This document shows positions 19,024-30,486 of a stretch of 64,000 nucleotides of DNA, in pieces. The DNA is from Rhizoclosmatium globosum. Its lineage: Eukaryota > Chytridiomycota > Chytridiomycetes > Chytridiales > Chytriomycetaceae. The position numbers were made by a program, and so were the translations under genes. The stretch lies in contig MCGO01000043.1 in assembly GCA_002104985.1 (NCBI GenBank), positions 248,001 through 312,000 of the forward strand, written 5' to 3'. Position 1 is the stretch's first letter; the number at the start of each line of letters is the position of its first letter. Under the pieces are notes generated by a model. It was not told the DNA's origin, did no database searches, and saw only the letters and a program-made list of their open reading frames with translations.

Positions 19024-20723
19024 TCTTCAAAGTAACTTCTGACATTTATTTTGTCATTATAACTATTCAACCCACTCGCTTTATATGCCAAGTATACACA
19101 TCAAAAGAACCATTCTTTGTCAATAATCATTGATTTAAAAGTGCAAACAAAAAAAACATTAGTTTTGCCACGATCTTGAGTCGCTTCCTGCGTGGTGACT
19201 CATCTGCTCACGACAAAGATCATGAATACAACTTGGGAGTGAATCCACGCCGCTATCTGTGGGATCCTTTGCTCTCATCCTTCTGTGAACACCATGAGAA
19301 CCTGGTTCTAACATGGCTCTTTCAAGGCAGGAAACGTTGCTGCCCCATCAATTCATCCGTAACTGCCCCAGCCATTCTGCCAACGCCCAACAACTGCCTT
19401 TATGCATGGTTCACTTCGTTATTACCGATATGAGAAGAACGCTGTTTGTATCAGGTGTATACCTGTACATGACTGATCCTGTACCCTCTGCTCGGTTCAT
19501 AAGCGCTATGATAGCATTATTCACGGGACATTACATATATTCATATGAATATGTTTGTTATAACTATAGACTGCTAGTTTTAGATTTGCTGTTAAGTCAT
19601 ATTGTGTGTGGCATACTCAGGGCTATCGATCCTCTACACCCCAGAGGGTGAACAACATTTTAGAATAAATCATTGAGATTAGGTGAATATTTAAGAGTGG
19701 GTTGGTGACTTGGTGTGAGTGATGGGTGATCACAGCAACACACAATTGAAATGCTAAAGAATATTGAGCGCGCAGAAATTTTGAGCAGTGAATCTCGACC
19801 AATTAATGGAACCAGAACCTTTGGCTGTTGCCCCTTCCCCTCTCATCTATTGCCTTCTGTGTATGCGACTTTGCCAGTCAAACATCCCAAAGTCTTCTGC
19901 CAACAATCACGATTCACTCTAGCTCAATGTTGGATTTCATATGTAAGCTCTTCACTGCCGTCTGTCGCCACTTGAAGAAGATTGTGCTTGTTGACACAAC
20001 TTCCACACCACCCACATTTTCTTGGGATCCACGCGGCAAAAACATTAATGTCGGTCTTCTTTTCACAAAGCATCGTTCCTCACAACTTAAGCCGGTGCTG
20101 TGTACATAAACTGGATGGGTTAACCGGCTTCCCACTTGTCAACAAACCTTATAATGAAGACCATCCAATGTTGATGTTCGAGGATTGGATTCACATCCAG
20201 TTGGATTCATTATCCCTCTGCTCCATCAACAGAGATTATCACAATATAAACTCTTTATATTTATCTTTATTTAATTGTAAATAAAACACATCTTCTCGAC
20301 TCATACTTCTTGCTTCGAAGGACACAACACTTAACATCTTCCTAGGAGATATAGTGAAAGGGACGCCTTGACCATCCGTGGGTTGTGCTTTTGGATCTAG
20401 CAGTATGGGTTTTCAAGCTGCTCAGAGAGATTGAGAAGATTTAATGGTTTTCAACCAATCAGAACGCTTCATCACAGTGTTGACAAATGGGTTCCATTGA
20501 CCCATTGGCCCTTATACAACAAGGACCATTTACCCATTCAGTGATTGGTAAACACCAAAGTGGCAGTAAAAACACCTATAAGAAGGGTGGAGTCTGCAGC
20601 AAGAAAGACTCAGTTCTCTCTTGACACACAAAACCCAACAGCTCCCAAGCTCACTGTTCAACATCCAACCAATCGAACTGACTAATGAACATATATTTTA
20701 CTGCGAGCTTGAGTCCAGTTAAT
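19024..20723. other. 1.7 kb without a supportable gene
   Basis: AT-rich, with several overlapping short plus-strand frames (the longest about 100 codons at 19982-20284), none with a recognisable motif, splice pattern or codon bias. A TATA-like ctataagaagg and a pyrimidine-rich initiator-like stretch lie near 20577-20620 but lead into no ORF. Remains of a decayed gene or a non-coding transcript are possible. Confidence 0.4.
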
Positions 20724-21566
20724 TTATTTTGCAGCAATGGCACTTTCAATCCACCAATCCAACACAATAATATGGCCATTCTCCCTGGCACCATCTATCG
20801 CTGCAGAAGTAAACCTTAATTCCAATCCAGAGTCTTTCCACCATTGTAAAACACCGAGGTTGCCGTTTTGACTAGCAAAGTCCATCGCCATTGTAGAAGA
20901 TTTGAAACTTGCTCGATCTTGATTCAACCAAAAATCAAGAATAAGCGCGTTTGGAGCATAATCAATAGTATCTAATGAGGGTCGTCCAAGGCTGGGAAAC
21001 CATCTTACAAACGGTTGTTTGAACCACAACTGTAACAGCTCTTTATTCCCGTGCCTAGAAATCCAATCAACGCATTTCGAAGAGCAGTGTATCCAAAGAT
21101 TGGATACAAGGAGCCACCATTTGATGGTTTCGGATTGGTTGTGTTCTGCTGCCCAATCCATTGCTTCGTCACTGTATTGAAGTGTATAGCGATCTTTTTG
21201 AGCTTTCCACCATTCCAGAACTTGGGTGTGACCGTTTCGAGAGGCCCAGTTCATTGCATCTTTGGTATAGAGTAGTGGTTCACCCAAGTCCGCCCACCAT
21301 TGTAATATCGTCACGTGTCCGTATCTACTCGCCCCATCCATTGCGGCTGAGGAGTATTGAAAAGGGAGAGAGTTGTGTTTGAGGTAGTTCAAGAGGTCAA
21401 CTTGTCCCTTGCAAGATGCAGCATCAGGCGTGGCAGCTTCTAGAAAAGGAACTGTCTGTCGCTGAATCACAAGAAATCTGAATGCAGTAGATAACTGGAA
21501 CCGGTGCAGAGGTGGGAGCCACTGAACGATCTGCTCAATAAGCTCGTTCGGCAACATTTGAGACAT
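20724..21566 (-). CDS. WW-type ankyrin-like repeat protein, copy B
   Basis: A single-exon frame of 280 residues, paralogous to the gene at 17941. The N-termini align almost residue for residue (MSQMLPNELIEQIVQWLPPLHRFQL against MTQVLPNELVELILHWLPPLQRFQL, quoted only in part here). About seven WW repeats follow (SRYGHVTILQWWADLGEPL, then KDAMNWASRNGHTQVLEWW). It ends about 80 residues earlier than copy A, so two repeats are missing at the C-terminus. The F-box-like N-terminus is kept. Same orientation as copy A, so a tandem duplication separated by 1.7 kb. Confidence 0.75.
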   Translation of the reverse strand: MSQMLPNELIEQIVQWLPPLHRFQLSTAFRFLVIQRQTVPFLEAATPDAASCKGQVDLLNYLKHNSLPFQYSSAAMDGASRYGHVTILQWWADLGEPLLYTKDAMNWASRNGHTQVLEWWKAQKDRYTLQYSDEAMDWAAEHNQSETIKWWLLVSNLWIHCSSKCVDWISRHGNKELLQLWFKQPFVRWFPSLGRPSLDTIDYAPNALILDFWLNQDRASFKSSTMAMDFASQNGNLGVLQWWKDSGLELRFTSAAIDGARENGHIIVLDWWIESAIAAK

Positions 21567-22114
21567 TTTATGGAATTGTTGTCTTATTCACTTGTTTAGT
21601 AACTCACAAAATGGTCTATCACATCTGTTAACCAAAGATATCATCCAAAATCGTATCATGCAAAATCTTTCTTTGTAAGAGGCGAGGATGAAGGGCATGC
21701 CAAAGGATTTGACTTTCCAGGTCCAACAAAGTCAGCACCTCTTCACTCTTCCCCTTTCTTAATAAATTAATTTGGTGCAGATATTCTGTTTAATCAAAAT
21801 TATACATTAACGCAATACACGTTCTCCGTTAGTAATAACATAACAATTCGACCAACGACCTTCAATGTTGTCTCAACTGCCAAGATTCCCAAGAAGTCAG
21901 CTGATTCAGGGTGGATCAGACTTTAACAGCCACGAAAAGAAAACTTTTGATGTTAATAGTCTGTCTCTTGGGATCAGAAGCGCGTCGTTCTTTTGAAAGT
22001 AAGGGTGACACTTTTAAATATAAGGCAATTTAAAGCAGAGAATTGAACATAATGTATTCAAACAGCCAACGAGAAAATAATTCACACAACAATGATTTAC
22101 ATGGGAAAAAAGAA
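21567..22114. other. Intergenic, nothing recognised
   Basis: AT-rich region between the start of the WW copy B gene and the 3' end of ATP-citrate lyase; presumably the promoter of the former and the terminator of the latter. No ORF, RNA gene or repeat supported. Confidence 0.4.
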
Positions 22115-25100
22115 TTAATAAGCGCCAGCAACAGTTCCTCGCTCAACAGCAACCTTTCCTTCAACCATTGTTCTTGCCCCACTGCTCTGCTCAACAACGT
22201 TCTCTGGAACCAAGTATGAGATATCGTCCCATGGGTGACGGTACAATCCTTGCTTCAGGCGCTTCTGGTCCAAGTAGTGTCCAATGAATCCAATGCTTCG
22301 TCCCAACACAAAGAGTCCGTTCAATGCTCCAATTTGAATGTACTCGTCACTCTCCTCGGAACTGAAAGCTCCACATCCTCGCAACAAATCCACAAAGGCG
22401 ACTCCAATAGCTCCATCAACGTTCAGGATCAAGTTGTCCTTCTTTGAGGTTGTAATCTTCTCGACTTCAAGGGCATACTTGAGGAGGTCAGAGTTAGGGA
22501 AGTGGCTGAAAACGAATTCCTTGACGATTTGGACACGAAGATCTGGGTTGGTACGGGACTTGACCTTGTGGCCGATACCGAGAATGAGCTTGTTGTTCTT
22601 ACGCATAGAGTCAACGAATTCTTGTGGAGACAAACCCTTGTCGTAGGCGCCAGAGAAGGACTGAGCAGCTCCGTCCAAAGCTCCTCCGAAACGCTCTCCG
22701 ATAGTCAAGAGACCAGAAACCAAAGAGGAAACCAAGTCACGACCAGCACGAGCAGTAACGATGGTGTTGTGGGCTCCGGAAACAGCTGGTCCATGGTCAG
22801 CAGTAAGCATAAGAACCATTTCGATAAACTTGGCAGCATAAGATGGAAGACGACGCTTGAACCACAAGAGAGACAAGACACCTCCGATACCGACATCCTC
22901 CTTGAAGACTTCAGTAATAGCAACACCAGCGTACAAGAGCTCTTGTCCACGGTCGTCACAGATAGTGGAGATGAAGGAAGCTGGCTTACGAATGAGACCC
23001 AACTCCTGGGCCCAGGCGTAATCGATAGGAATCTTTGGAACTTCAGGCTCCTTGGCAACAACAATAGTCTTGTTGGCAACCAACTCAGTGAAAACCTGCT
23101 CAAGGGCATCTGGCAAGTCCTCGAATGTGTCTGGAACAATAACACCAGCCTCCTTCAAAGCAGCGTTCTTGGCTTCAGCAGTCTCCATGTCGCTGTTAGC
23201 GAAAGAACCAGCGTGTCCGAACTGAACGTCAGTAGTGAACATCTTGGCACAAGTTCCGATACACCAGGCGACAACTGGCTTCTTGATCAAACCAGACTTG
23301 ACAGCCTTGGCAATCTCGTACTCCTCAACACCTCCAACTTCTCCCAACAAGACAAGAATCTTGGCAGCTGGGTCGTTCTCGAAACGGAGCATGTGGTCAA
23401 TGAAGGTGGATCCTGGGTATCTGTCTCCTCCAATCGCAACACCTTCACAAACACCGTCGGTGGCGCGAGAGATAATGTTGTTGAGCTCGTTGGACATACC
23501 ACCAGACTTGGACACGTAGGCAACGGATCCAGGACGGTACAAGAGGGAAGAGACAATGTTGTCCATCATACCACCAGTGTTACCAATCTTATAACATCCT
23601 GGCTTGATTCCACCAACAGTGGCAGGACCAATAATGAGGACACCCTTCTCCTTGGCAGTGTGGAGCAACTGACGAGCACGCTTCTCTGGAACTCCCTCAG
23701 CAATGATGGCAATGGTCTTGATTTGTGGGAACTTGAGAATATCCATGGTAGAGTCGTAAACACTGAACATAAGAGTTAAAACGAATAAAATGACACGAAA
23801 GTCGAAATAAATTACCTTCTGAAGGAAGCAAAGTTCACCAACACATCAACATCTGGGTATTTGGCCATGGCCTCCTCCAAAGAAGTGTAAACAGGAAGCA
23901 AAGTCTCCTTGGTTCCCCAGTAGAACTTCTGCACGTGGTGACCACCGAAGGGGTAGATCATACAAGCAACAGATGGCTGAGCACGCTTGCACATGAAGTC
24001 AAAGTCGAGCATTCCCTGGACGGCACGTGGCTGCATTCCGTAGACAAATGAACGAGTCTTGTTGGTGAAAGTGACGTTCTCGTTGATTGCAGATGCGATT
24101 GCTGCGGCAGTGGCAACTGGCTTTCCACCCTTCTTTCCGGCCTTGGACGCCAAAACTTCAGTAACCTTTTTCTTGGTGGCAGTAGCACCAGAAGCGGAAG
24201 ATGGTTGGTTGGCAATAGAAAGCAAGTCGTGTCCTCCAGGGGCCAATGGGTTGGCGTAATGTGCTTGGTTTCACCCTTCAAGGCCAATGGGACGATTCCA
24301 GTGACGTGCATCTCAGGTCCGAAGACGTGCATGTCAAGCTCAAGCTCTTCACCAACAGACTTGATCATACGCAAACCTTCTTGGTAGTTTGGACCGGCAC
24401 GACGAACGTAAATCTTGACCTTGTGGGTAAGGATTGGCTTCTGGTAGTCACGCAACGCACGGATAATTCCCTTGAAAGTAGCAGCAACGTTGGTGAAGTT
24501 GGCAATACCTCCTCCAATGAAAAGGAACTTGCCCTCTGGGTGTGGGGCACCACGAGTCATCAAGTCAAGGATAGTCTTGGCGTACTCATAGGTCTGAGAC
24601 TCTGATGGAGCTCCAGAATATTCTCCATAGTTGGCGAGTTCATGAGCGTATCCGTGTCCAGCAATAGCATCAGAATATACGACAGAGGCACCTCCTCCGG
24701 CAACCATGGTCCAGATACGACCAGTTGGGTTCAAGACAGTAAGCTTCAAAGAAGCACCAGTTTTAGCGTCGAGTTCGGCAATGTAAGCTTCTTCGGCAGT
24801 CAAGTCGCGTCCGAAAGGTGCTGGGAATTCGATGGATGGACCCCAGCTGGCGCGTTAGGACCAGCAGCGGCGGCAAGAGCTGCAGTCCACTTCTTTCCAG
24901 CTTCAAACTCAGCAGTTTGATCCAACTTGGCAGCCAAGTCGAGGTAGTAGATGTTGTTGTCATCAGTAACGACCAATGGGTTGATTTCAAGGTATGTGAA
25001 TTGCAAGTCTGAGTAGACAGTGTAGAGGCGTGTGATAAAGTCAATCAAGACAGCATGTTTAGCAGACTTGACCTCTGTTTTTTTGGGGGAAAGAGATGGT

Positions 25101-25846
25101 ACGATATGATAGTGTTAAATCGCCACATGGGGAATAATCACACATGTGCAACTCACCAGACAAGAGAGTAGAGGCAATCTGATCAGCTGGGAATGGTTTG
25201 TTTACAGGTACGAGAAGCTTCTTTGCCTTTGCATCAACGTCACCGACGTCCACGCCACCTTCGTGGGTGAAGAAGATCAAGTCACCCTCTCTGATTGACT
25301 GAATGCAGACATAGAACTCAGTGTCCTGCGGATGTGGCACAAAAGCTTCCACGAGGAAAGTGTTTAGCGCACCGGTCGTGCGGTCAATCTAGGTAGGTGG
25401 CAGAGTCAGAGAAAGCTGCACCAAGCACGTCAAACTCGCTCGGTAAACCCCAAAACACACCTTAATCTTCTTTGTCGCGCGTTCACCAATCCACTTCTTG
25501 ACCTGGTCCCAGTCCAAGTTGATTCCAAGAAGCCCGTTCTTTCCACGTCGTTTGATGAGTTGATCTGGTTTGCAGACGAGGCGCTTGCTTCGGAGCCACG
25601 GATGCCGCGCCTCAGCCTTGTCAAACTCTGCCAAAATGTGCGCGTCGAGGGCTGCGCCAGAGAGTGTTCCGTCAAACGTTAGCGACGCCATGAACGATGG
25701 CGCAAGGAACGAGGCCTGCTCAGACGCTGCGCCGGCCAGTGGAAGGTGGTGTGCGAGGAGAAGCTTGCCGTCGTATTCGCGGATTGCTCTGTCAGGTATT
25801 GCTAGCTGCGCTTCCTCTAGAGCTACGTTACTTACTTGGCTGACAT
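22115..25846 (-). CDS. ACLY: ATP-citrate synthase (lyase), single-chain type, two frame breaks
   Basis: Model (minus strand): 25836-25846, 25461-25788, 25157-25388, 23816-25074 and 22115-23762. The enzyme makes cytosolic acetyl-CoA and oxaloacetate from citrate, CoA and ATP. The N-terminus reads MSAKAI, split after 11 nt. The ATP-grasp/SCS-beta part has [24 protein letters not shown] and YLEINPLVV. The middle has [16 protein letters not shown] and [11 protein letters not shown]. The SCS-alpha part has the phospho-His site FGHAGSFAN and [11 protein letters not shown]. The citrate-synthase-like end has HGPAVSGAH. Animal-type fusion of both halves gives about 1,090 residues. Frame is lost twice inside exon 4: near 24826 (within a CATC repeat, before EFPAPFGRD) and near 24255 (after GETKH). 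Everything else is intact, so error in the assembly is likelier than decay. Confidence 0.9.
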
Positions 25847-26335
25847 TGTTGAGGTGGTGGGGATGTGTTTTCGGTTGAATTTATGGACAAGGGCCCCGCT
25901 AAAATATATCCTGTTGGAGGAATTTCGATCGTGCCATCATCGGAAAATCCTTCAAAGAGAAAAGGCTGAAATGGCCTGATATTTTTCCGTCAATTGTCGA
26001 ACACGTTTTTCGGGGTTTCTCGGAAAGTAAGGGTACTGGTTGATCCGGCCCGAAACATCCAAGAAATGCATTGAAGTGGATGGCGCACGGAGAATTCAAC
26101 AGAAGCACAAAAGGATATGCTTTTCCCGCTTTCCGTCAACTATTACGCTTAGTACAGACCATCAGAGTGACTCGTCTTGAATTCCATGGAGATGCAACAA
26201 CGATAACGATAACCAAGCCTCAACTAACAGAAGAACACAATTTTATGACCGATTCAACGATAGAAGATAAGCAGAATAACCCGATTGGCTACAACGCAAC
26301 CTCGAACACACAAAGACCAAATCATCATCAACTCT
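25847..26335. other. Intergenic between ATP-citrate lyase and UBC1
   Basis: This is the promoter side of ATP-citrate lyase and the 3' flank of UBC1. An open plus-strand frame from 26071 runs into the UBC1 coding exon and is a shadow. No RNA gene seen. Confidence 0.4.
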
Positions 26336-27535
26336 TTATCCCAACAAAGCCTCAATCGCCCGGTTCTCGTCATTTGAAAACTTCTTCAGGGTTTGTGCTG
26401 CCACCTTCTTGTCAAAACCCATATCTTGCAGTCTCTGCAACGCCGCTCTGTCCACACTTGGGTCAATGTAATCAGGGTCTTCAGTGGCATTGCCACCAGC
26501 ATACTGTTTTGTCCATTGACGAGCAGTATCGTCGAATCCAGCTCTGTCCGAAATGTAATGTCTGGCGACCTGGTTCGAGGTTTTAGTTTGGTGTGACAGT
26601 TGATTGTGAAGGGTTCTTCCTTTGCTCTCAACTTTTCGTCCGACGTTTGCATTTCACTTCCCCATACATTCTACCGTGTTCCTGTATGTCTCAGCTATTT
26701 CTATTCCCGAACTCGATTTCCCACCCATCCTTTCACGTATGTGAAGTATTTTCGACTTCGAAATGTACCTGAGCATCTTGCGGATTGTCAGGAGCGGCAT
26801 CACTCATCAATGATTGCAAAGAAATCAAGGCTGTCTTCAAAGTCAACACTGGGCTCCACTGGTCTTTCAAAATATCCAAGCAGATGGCTGGAAAGAATTC
26901 ACACAATGAGCAAACGAAACGAATTATTCCAAATCGTTTGAAGATTCACCTCCAGTTTGACTGCTGACGCTGTTGAAAGTAATCAAGTCAGTTTCTTGTG
27001 CCACACACCCACAAACAAATAAACGAAATGATACATACTTTGGATGATATACTTTCGTTATGACTGAATACATGGTATTCGAAATTAGATTCAATGTCAG
27101 ATGATAGAACCGGATAGAACAACTCACACTTCATCTGCATCAAAAAGAGTCAGCCCCATAAAGCACCGTTATAAATTAAACAAAAAGCAACAAACCTTTG
27201 GCGGTTTGAAAGGGTACTCCGTTGTAACTAACGTCAAAACATATGAGTCAAAAACTCAAAGCGCACTGCCCCAAAAATCCCACAACATACTTTCAATATC
27301 GACTTCGAAAACACCCCTTCATACGGAGTATCCGCTGGACCCTTGAATGAGCCTTTGAGGTGTGTGATGTTGTCGCCAACCATTTCAACCTGGGTATCCA
27401 CGCACATGAGGTTAGTCTCCATAACCTCCGCAGTCATTATCAACTCCCGAAATCCACTCTGATGAAATGTACCTTGACGGGTGAGTCTGGTTGCATACAT
27501 TGGCTAATCTCCTTCTTGATACGAGCACTGGCCAT
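26336..27535 (-). CDS. UBC1: Ubiquitin-conjugating enzyme E2 with UBA domain (UBC1/UBE2K type)
   Basis: Model (minus strand, 8 exons): 27473-27535, 27291-27389, 27196-27227, 27128-27134, 27039-27063, 26950-26969, 26769-26887 and 26336-26569. Protein about 199 residues, against 200 for human UBE2K. The E2 fold reads [35 protein letters not shown] and [16 protein letters not shown]; the Cys of ICLDI is the catalytic thioester site. The tail from exon 8 holds the UBA domain ([18 protein letters not shown] ... [12 protein letters not shown]). This class builds K48-linked chains. Exons of 7, 20, 25 and 32 nt are notable; the 7-nt exon gives M-K and one base. One G is missing in the GGGG run near 27321 (frame break at [12 protein letters not shown]), probably a homopolymer error. 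Confidence 0.92.
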
Positions 27536-27648
27536 TTGTTGATTGTGTGTCAAAGTTTTGTTGTTCTTCCTTTCATCGATTTCCAAAGACTGAACTAGAT
27601 TTATTACGTTGAAAGGAAAAGAGAATGCAATTAAAGAGCATCGGTATA

Positions 27649-29532
27649 TCAATCATGAATCTTGGTCCCTTCAAACTTGCGTCGAAACTCCTCATCAAAT
27701 AACGCCAAGTCCCTTTCATCTCGAATAACTCCCTATGCAATCAACAAATAGTCAGTTTGATGGAGTGTAAAGGACACAAACCTTTGGCAAATAACCCAAC
27801 AAATGACTTGCATGTTCATGCAACATCCTCTGTCTCTCCTGCTCAATGACTTGCTGTCTGTACTCCTCAAGCATCTTTTCTCTCTGATGGTCTTCCACTT
27901 GTCTCGCGTATTCCTGCTGAATCAGTTTTCTACGTTCTTCAACCAGTGCATCAACAGCACGTTTATGCTCAAGCTGTTTCATGCGACGACGCTGTGCGTT
28001 CAGTTGTTCAAGCTGCTCGTCGTGTGCGAACTTTTCCATCATCTAAAAAACACCACCATAAGTATGAGTCTCAGAGTCAACGAAAATATCTCACCTTTCT
28101 ACGAAACTCAGCTTCGTCAGCACGATGCTTTTCAAGACGCTGTCTCTTATCTTCGACTTGCATCTGATAGGCGTCAATCATTTCAAGACGTTTTCGGATA
28201 CGTGTGCGGAGAAGCTCTTGGTCCTTGTTCCGAGCCCGCTCTTCTTCTTCTTCTTGGTATAAGTCGATGCGGAGTTGTTCGAGTTCGGCTTTTTCGCGTT
28301 CTTGGCGTGCCATTTCGGAGGCAAGCTAAATGTGGTGAATGGTTAGATGAATGACAGCCGTGAGGCGGGATACTCAACTCGGTCATAAATGATGTTCTTC
28401 TCATCATCCATATTCTTTCTCTTTTCTTTCATATTCTGCTCACGCTGGTTTTGAAGGTATGCGTATTCTTCAATCTTGCGGTTTTCAGCAAGGACACGTT
28501 GGTGTTCGGATTCACGCCATCTCTCTCGTTCGGCAAGGTAGTCTTCAATGAATTGCTTGGTTTCGCGTTGTTTTTCGAGACGTTTTTGGAGCTCTCTGGA
28601 GAGATAAACAGTGTTACCAACAATTGGACCAAGAGAACTTCATACTTTTCGTCCTCTTCCAAAATTTTGGCAACAATAGCATCCACCATAGCCTTTTCCT
28701 TCAAGAACTGTTCGTATTCATCGAGCTTTCTGTTTTCAAAGTCCACAAGCTGCGACTGAAGAGCATGTTGATAGGCGACACTTTTTTCGTATGTCCGTTT
28801 CTCAGCTTCAAACGCTTTTTGGTTTTCGATTTCAAGTTTTCGGTTCATTTCGCGAATCGCGTCCGCTTCAGCGAGCTGGTAATGACATCGTCAGCCTGTA
28901 GTCACATCGACCATTCCACAAACCTGCTCCTTCTGCAAATGCAACTGCTTCTCCTGAATCTGTAAAGCTCTTTCCTTATTCATATATGCATAATTGAGCT
29001 TCTTTTCTAGATCCCTCAGCTCAACGCTATTCTTTCGAATCGACTGCCTCAGCTTCTCCTCCCGAATCTCATCGTTCCTCTGCTGCTTTAGCTCTTCCAC
29101 AATCTGCAACTCCTGCTCCGCCCGAATCTGTCGTTCCCGTCTCAGGCGTTCATTCTAAACATGAAGATTTACATCAACTCCCACCAACCCTCCTTCAAAG
29201 GGCGTATACCTCCACAAGCGACTTATGCGTCTTCTCTTCTTCGTCACGCTGCCGTTGCTCATATAATCGCCGTTTATTTTCGACGCGTTCGTCAGAGTCG
29301 AGGTTCTTGCGGAAGATGTCGTCTTGTTGGAGCTGTTTGATGAGATCTTCGCGTTGGAATTGTTGGCGGCGGAGGTCTTGTTCGCGCTTTTCAATGACGG
29401 AGCGTCGGGTGTTTGCGGCAGCGTTCTGTGTTTGGTGGCTTGGTGTCAGTGATTGTTTGACAGGTTTTTGAGAGGAGCTCTTTGCGAAAGTCTGCTAGCC
29501 TTTGAAAGAGGTATGGGCGCTATACTTACCAT
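27649..29532 (-). CDS. MNS1: MNS1-like ciliary coiled-coil protein (TPH domain)
   Basis: Model (minus strand, 8 exons): 29530-29532, 29210-29425, 28924-29154, 28646-28875, 28379-28595, 28095-28325, 27782-28042 and 27649-27732. This gives 490 residues, against 495 in the human protein. The start codon is alone in exon 1, followed directly by GTAAGT. The whole chain is a charged coiled coil (RREQDLRR, ELQKRLEKQRETKQF, RQEREKAELEQLRID), the trichohyalin-plectin-homology type. The end, HASHLLGYLPKGVIRDE then LFDEEFRRKF, matches the conserved MNS1 C-terminus. MNS1 is an inner-lumen protein of doublet microtubules and is needed for motile cilia. Its presence means this fungus makes flagellated zoospores. 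Nearly all introns are phase 0. Confidence 0.85.
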
Positions 29533-29760
29533 TGGTAGTGGGGCTCAGCGGTTGGAATGAAAAGCAGTTTGGAATCGACAATTTTTTGAGGTTCTGATTT
29601 TCTCTTTTCTTCTTCCTCTTTATGGACAAATTATGCGAAGACAACTAATACAACCATTATTATCTAACATAACACACAGCCTGTTTTGTTCGACTGATTT
29701 GAATCGTATTTAAATAGTGACAAGGTATCTGAAGTGCATTTATCCAGTTTATTACATAAT

Positions 29761-30278
29761 TTACTGACTTGATTGTTGTTGCTGTTCGAAGATGGAAGGT
29801 TGCTTATATTCGTCTTGTTTGAATAGACTCTTCACGTTCTGTAAAGTGCCGTCATTTAGCTCCAGCCTCACGACTAAGGTAGGACTGATACTCACCACTG
29901 AAGCCTGACTATGCAAGATCCCAGTCTCTTGTTCAAAGAATCGAGAAGCTGGCTTCACAATCTCTCCAAGAGTAAAGTTCTTGTTCTTGCTGAACTTCCG
30001 GCATGAGTCAATGCGGACCCAATCACCAACGACACACTGCTCCGCTCCGTCATGAACAAGGAAGTTCTTGTGCGTTGTTACTGGCTGTGGATTCAAAATG
30101 AGGGTCAGTGATCCTGGTTGGGAGCTTGAAACGCATTCACCTTCAGGACAACTGGATGCATCTTGGTCTTTGCAACTCGCACTTTGATCGTCTTTTGCAT
30201 CTGTTTGGCTCCAACGACGAGGCCGAAGAAGGTTTGTGCAGGTTTCACCACGGCAGCAGGGATGGTTGGGGCTGTCAT
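29761..30278 (-). CDS. Mitochondrial small ribosomal subunit protein uS17m
   Basis: Model (minus strand): 30141-30278, 29896-30084 and 29761-29838, 134 residues. Exon 1 begins MTAPTIPAAVVKPAQTFFG and carries GAKQMQKTIKVRVAKTKMHPVVLK. Exon 2 continues HKNFLVHDGAEQCVVGDWVRID; together these form the uS17 OB-fold (K-T-x-V-V-x-hydrophobic pattern, then H-D and the G-D-x-V-x-I motif). uS17 binds 16S/12S rRNA of the small subunit. The C-terminal extension and the lack of cytosolic eS11 features point to the mitochondrial form. The second intron (57 nt) is a multiple of three and open in frame, so retention would only add 19 residues. Confidence 0.78.
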
Positions 30279-30486
30279 ATCAGATTTTGAGAGAAAAGAA
30301 AGAGAAGGGAGAAAAGAACATTGCATTCATTTATTCATTATTACTTTTACAAACAAAATAAGCGTGAGATGTGCTGCCTCGTTCTACAATTACCCATTTG
30401 CAGCATTACCTGATGATTACGTACCTACAACTAATTACGACTCAGAACTTATAAATTCAACAATAAACAAATTAATAGATATAAGC

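Noticed and set aside
19982..20284. 100-codon frame in the gap between WW genes
   Set aside because: No motif, no splice pattern, AT-rich composition and several overlapping alternatives.
22502..23779. A 425-codon open frame on the plus strand
   Set aside because: It is the antisense shadow of the ATP-citrate lyase exon, produced by biased codon use; no domain is recognisable.
26071..26586. A 171-codon plus-strand frame
   Set aside because: It overlaps the last UBC1 exon in antisense and has no motif of its own.
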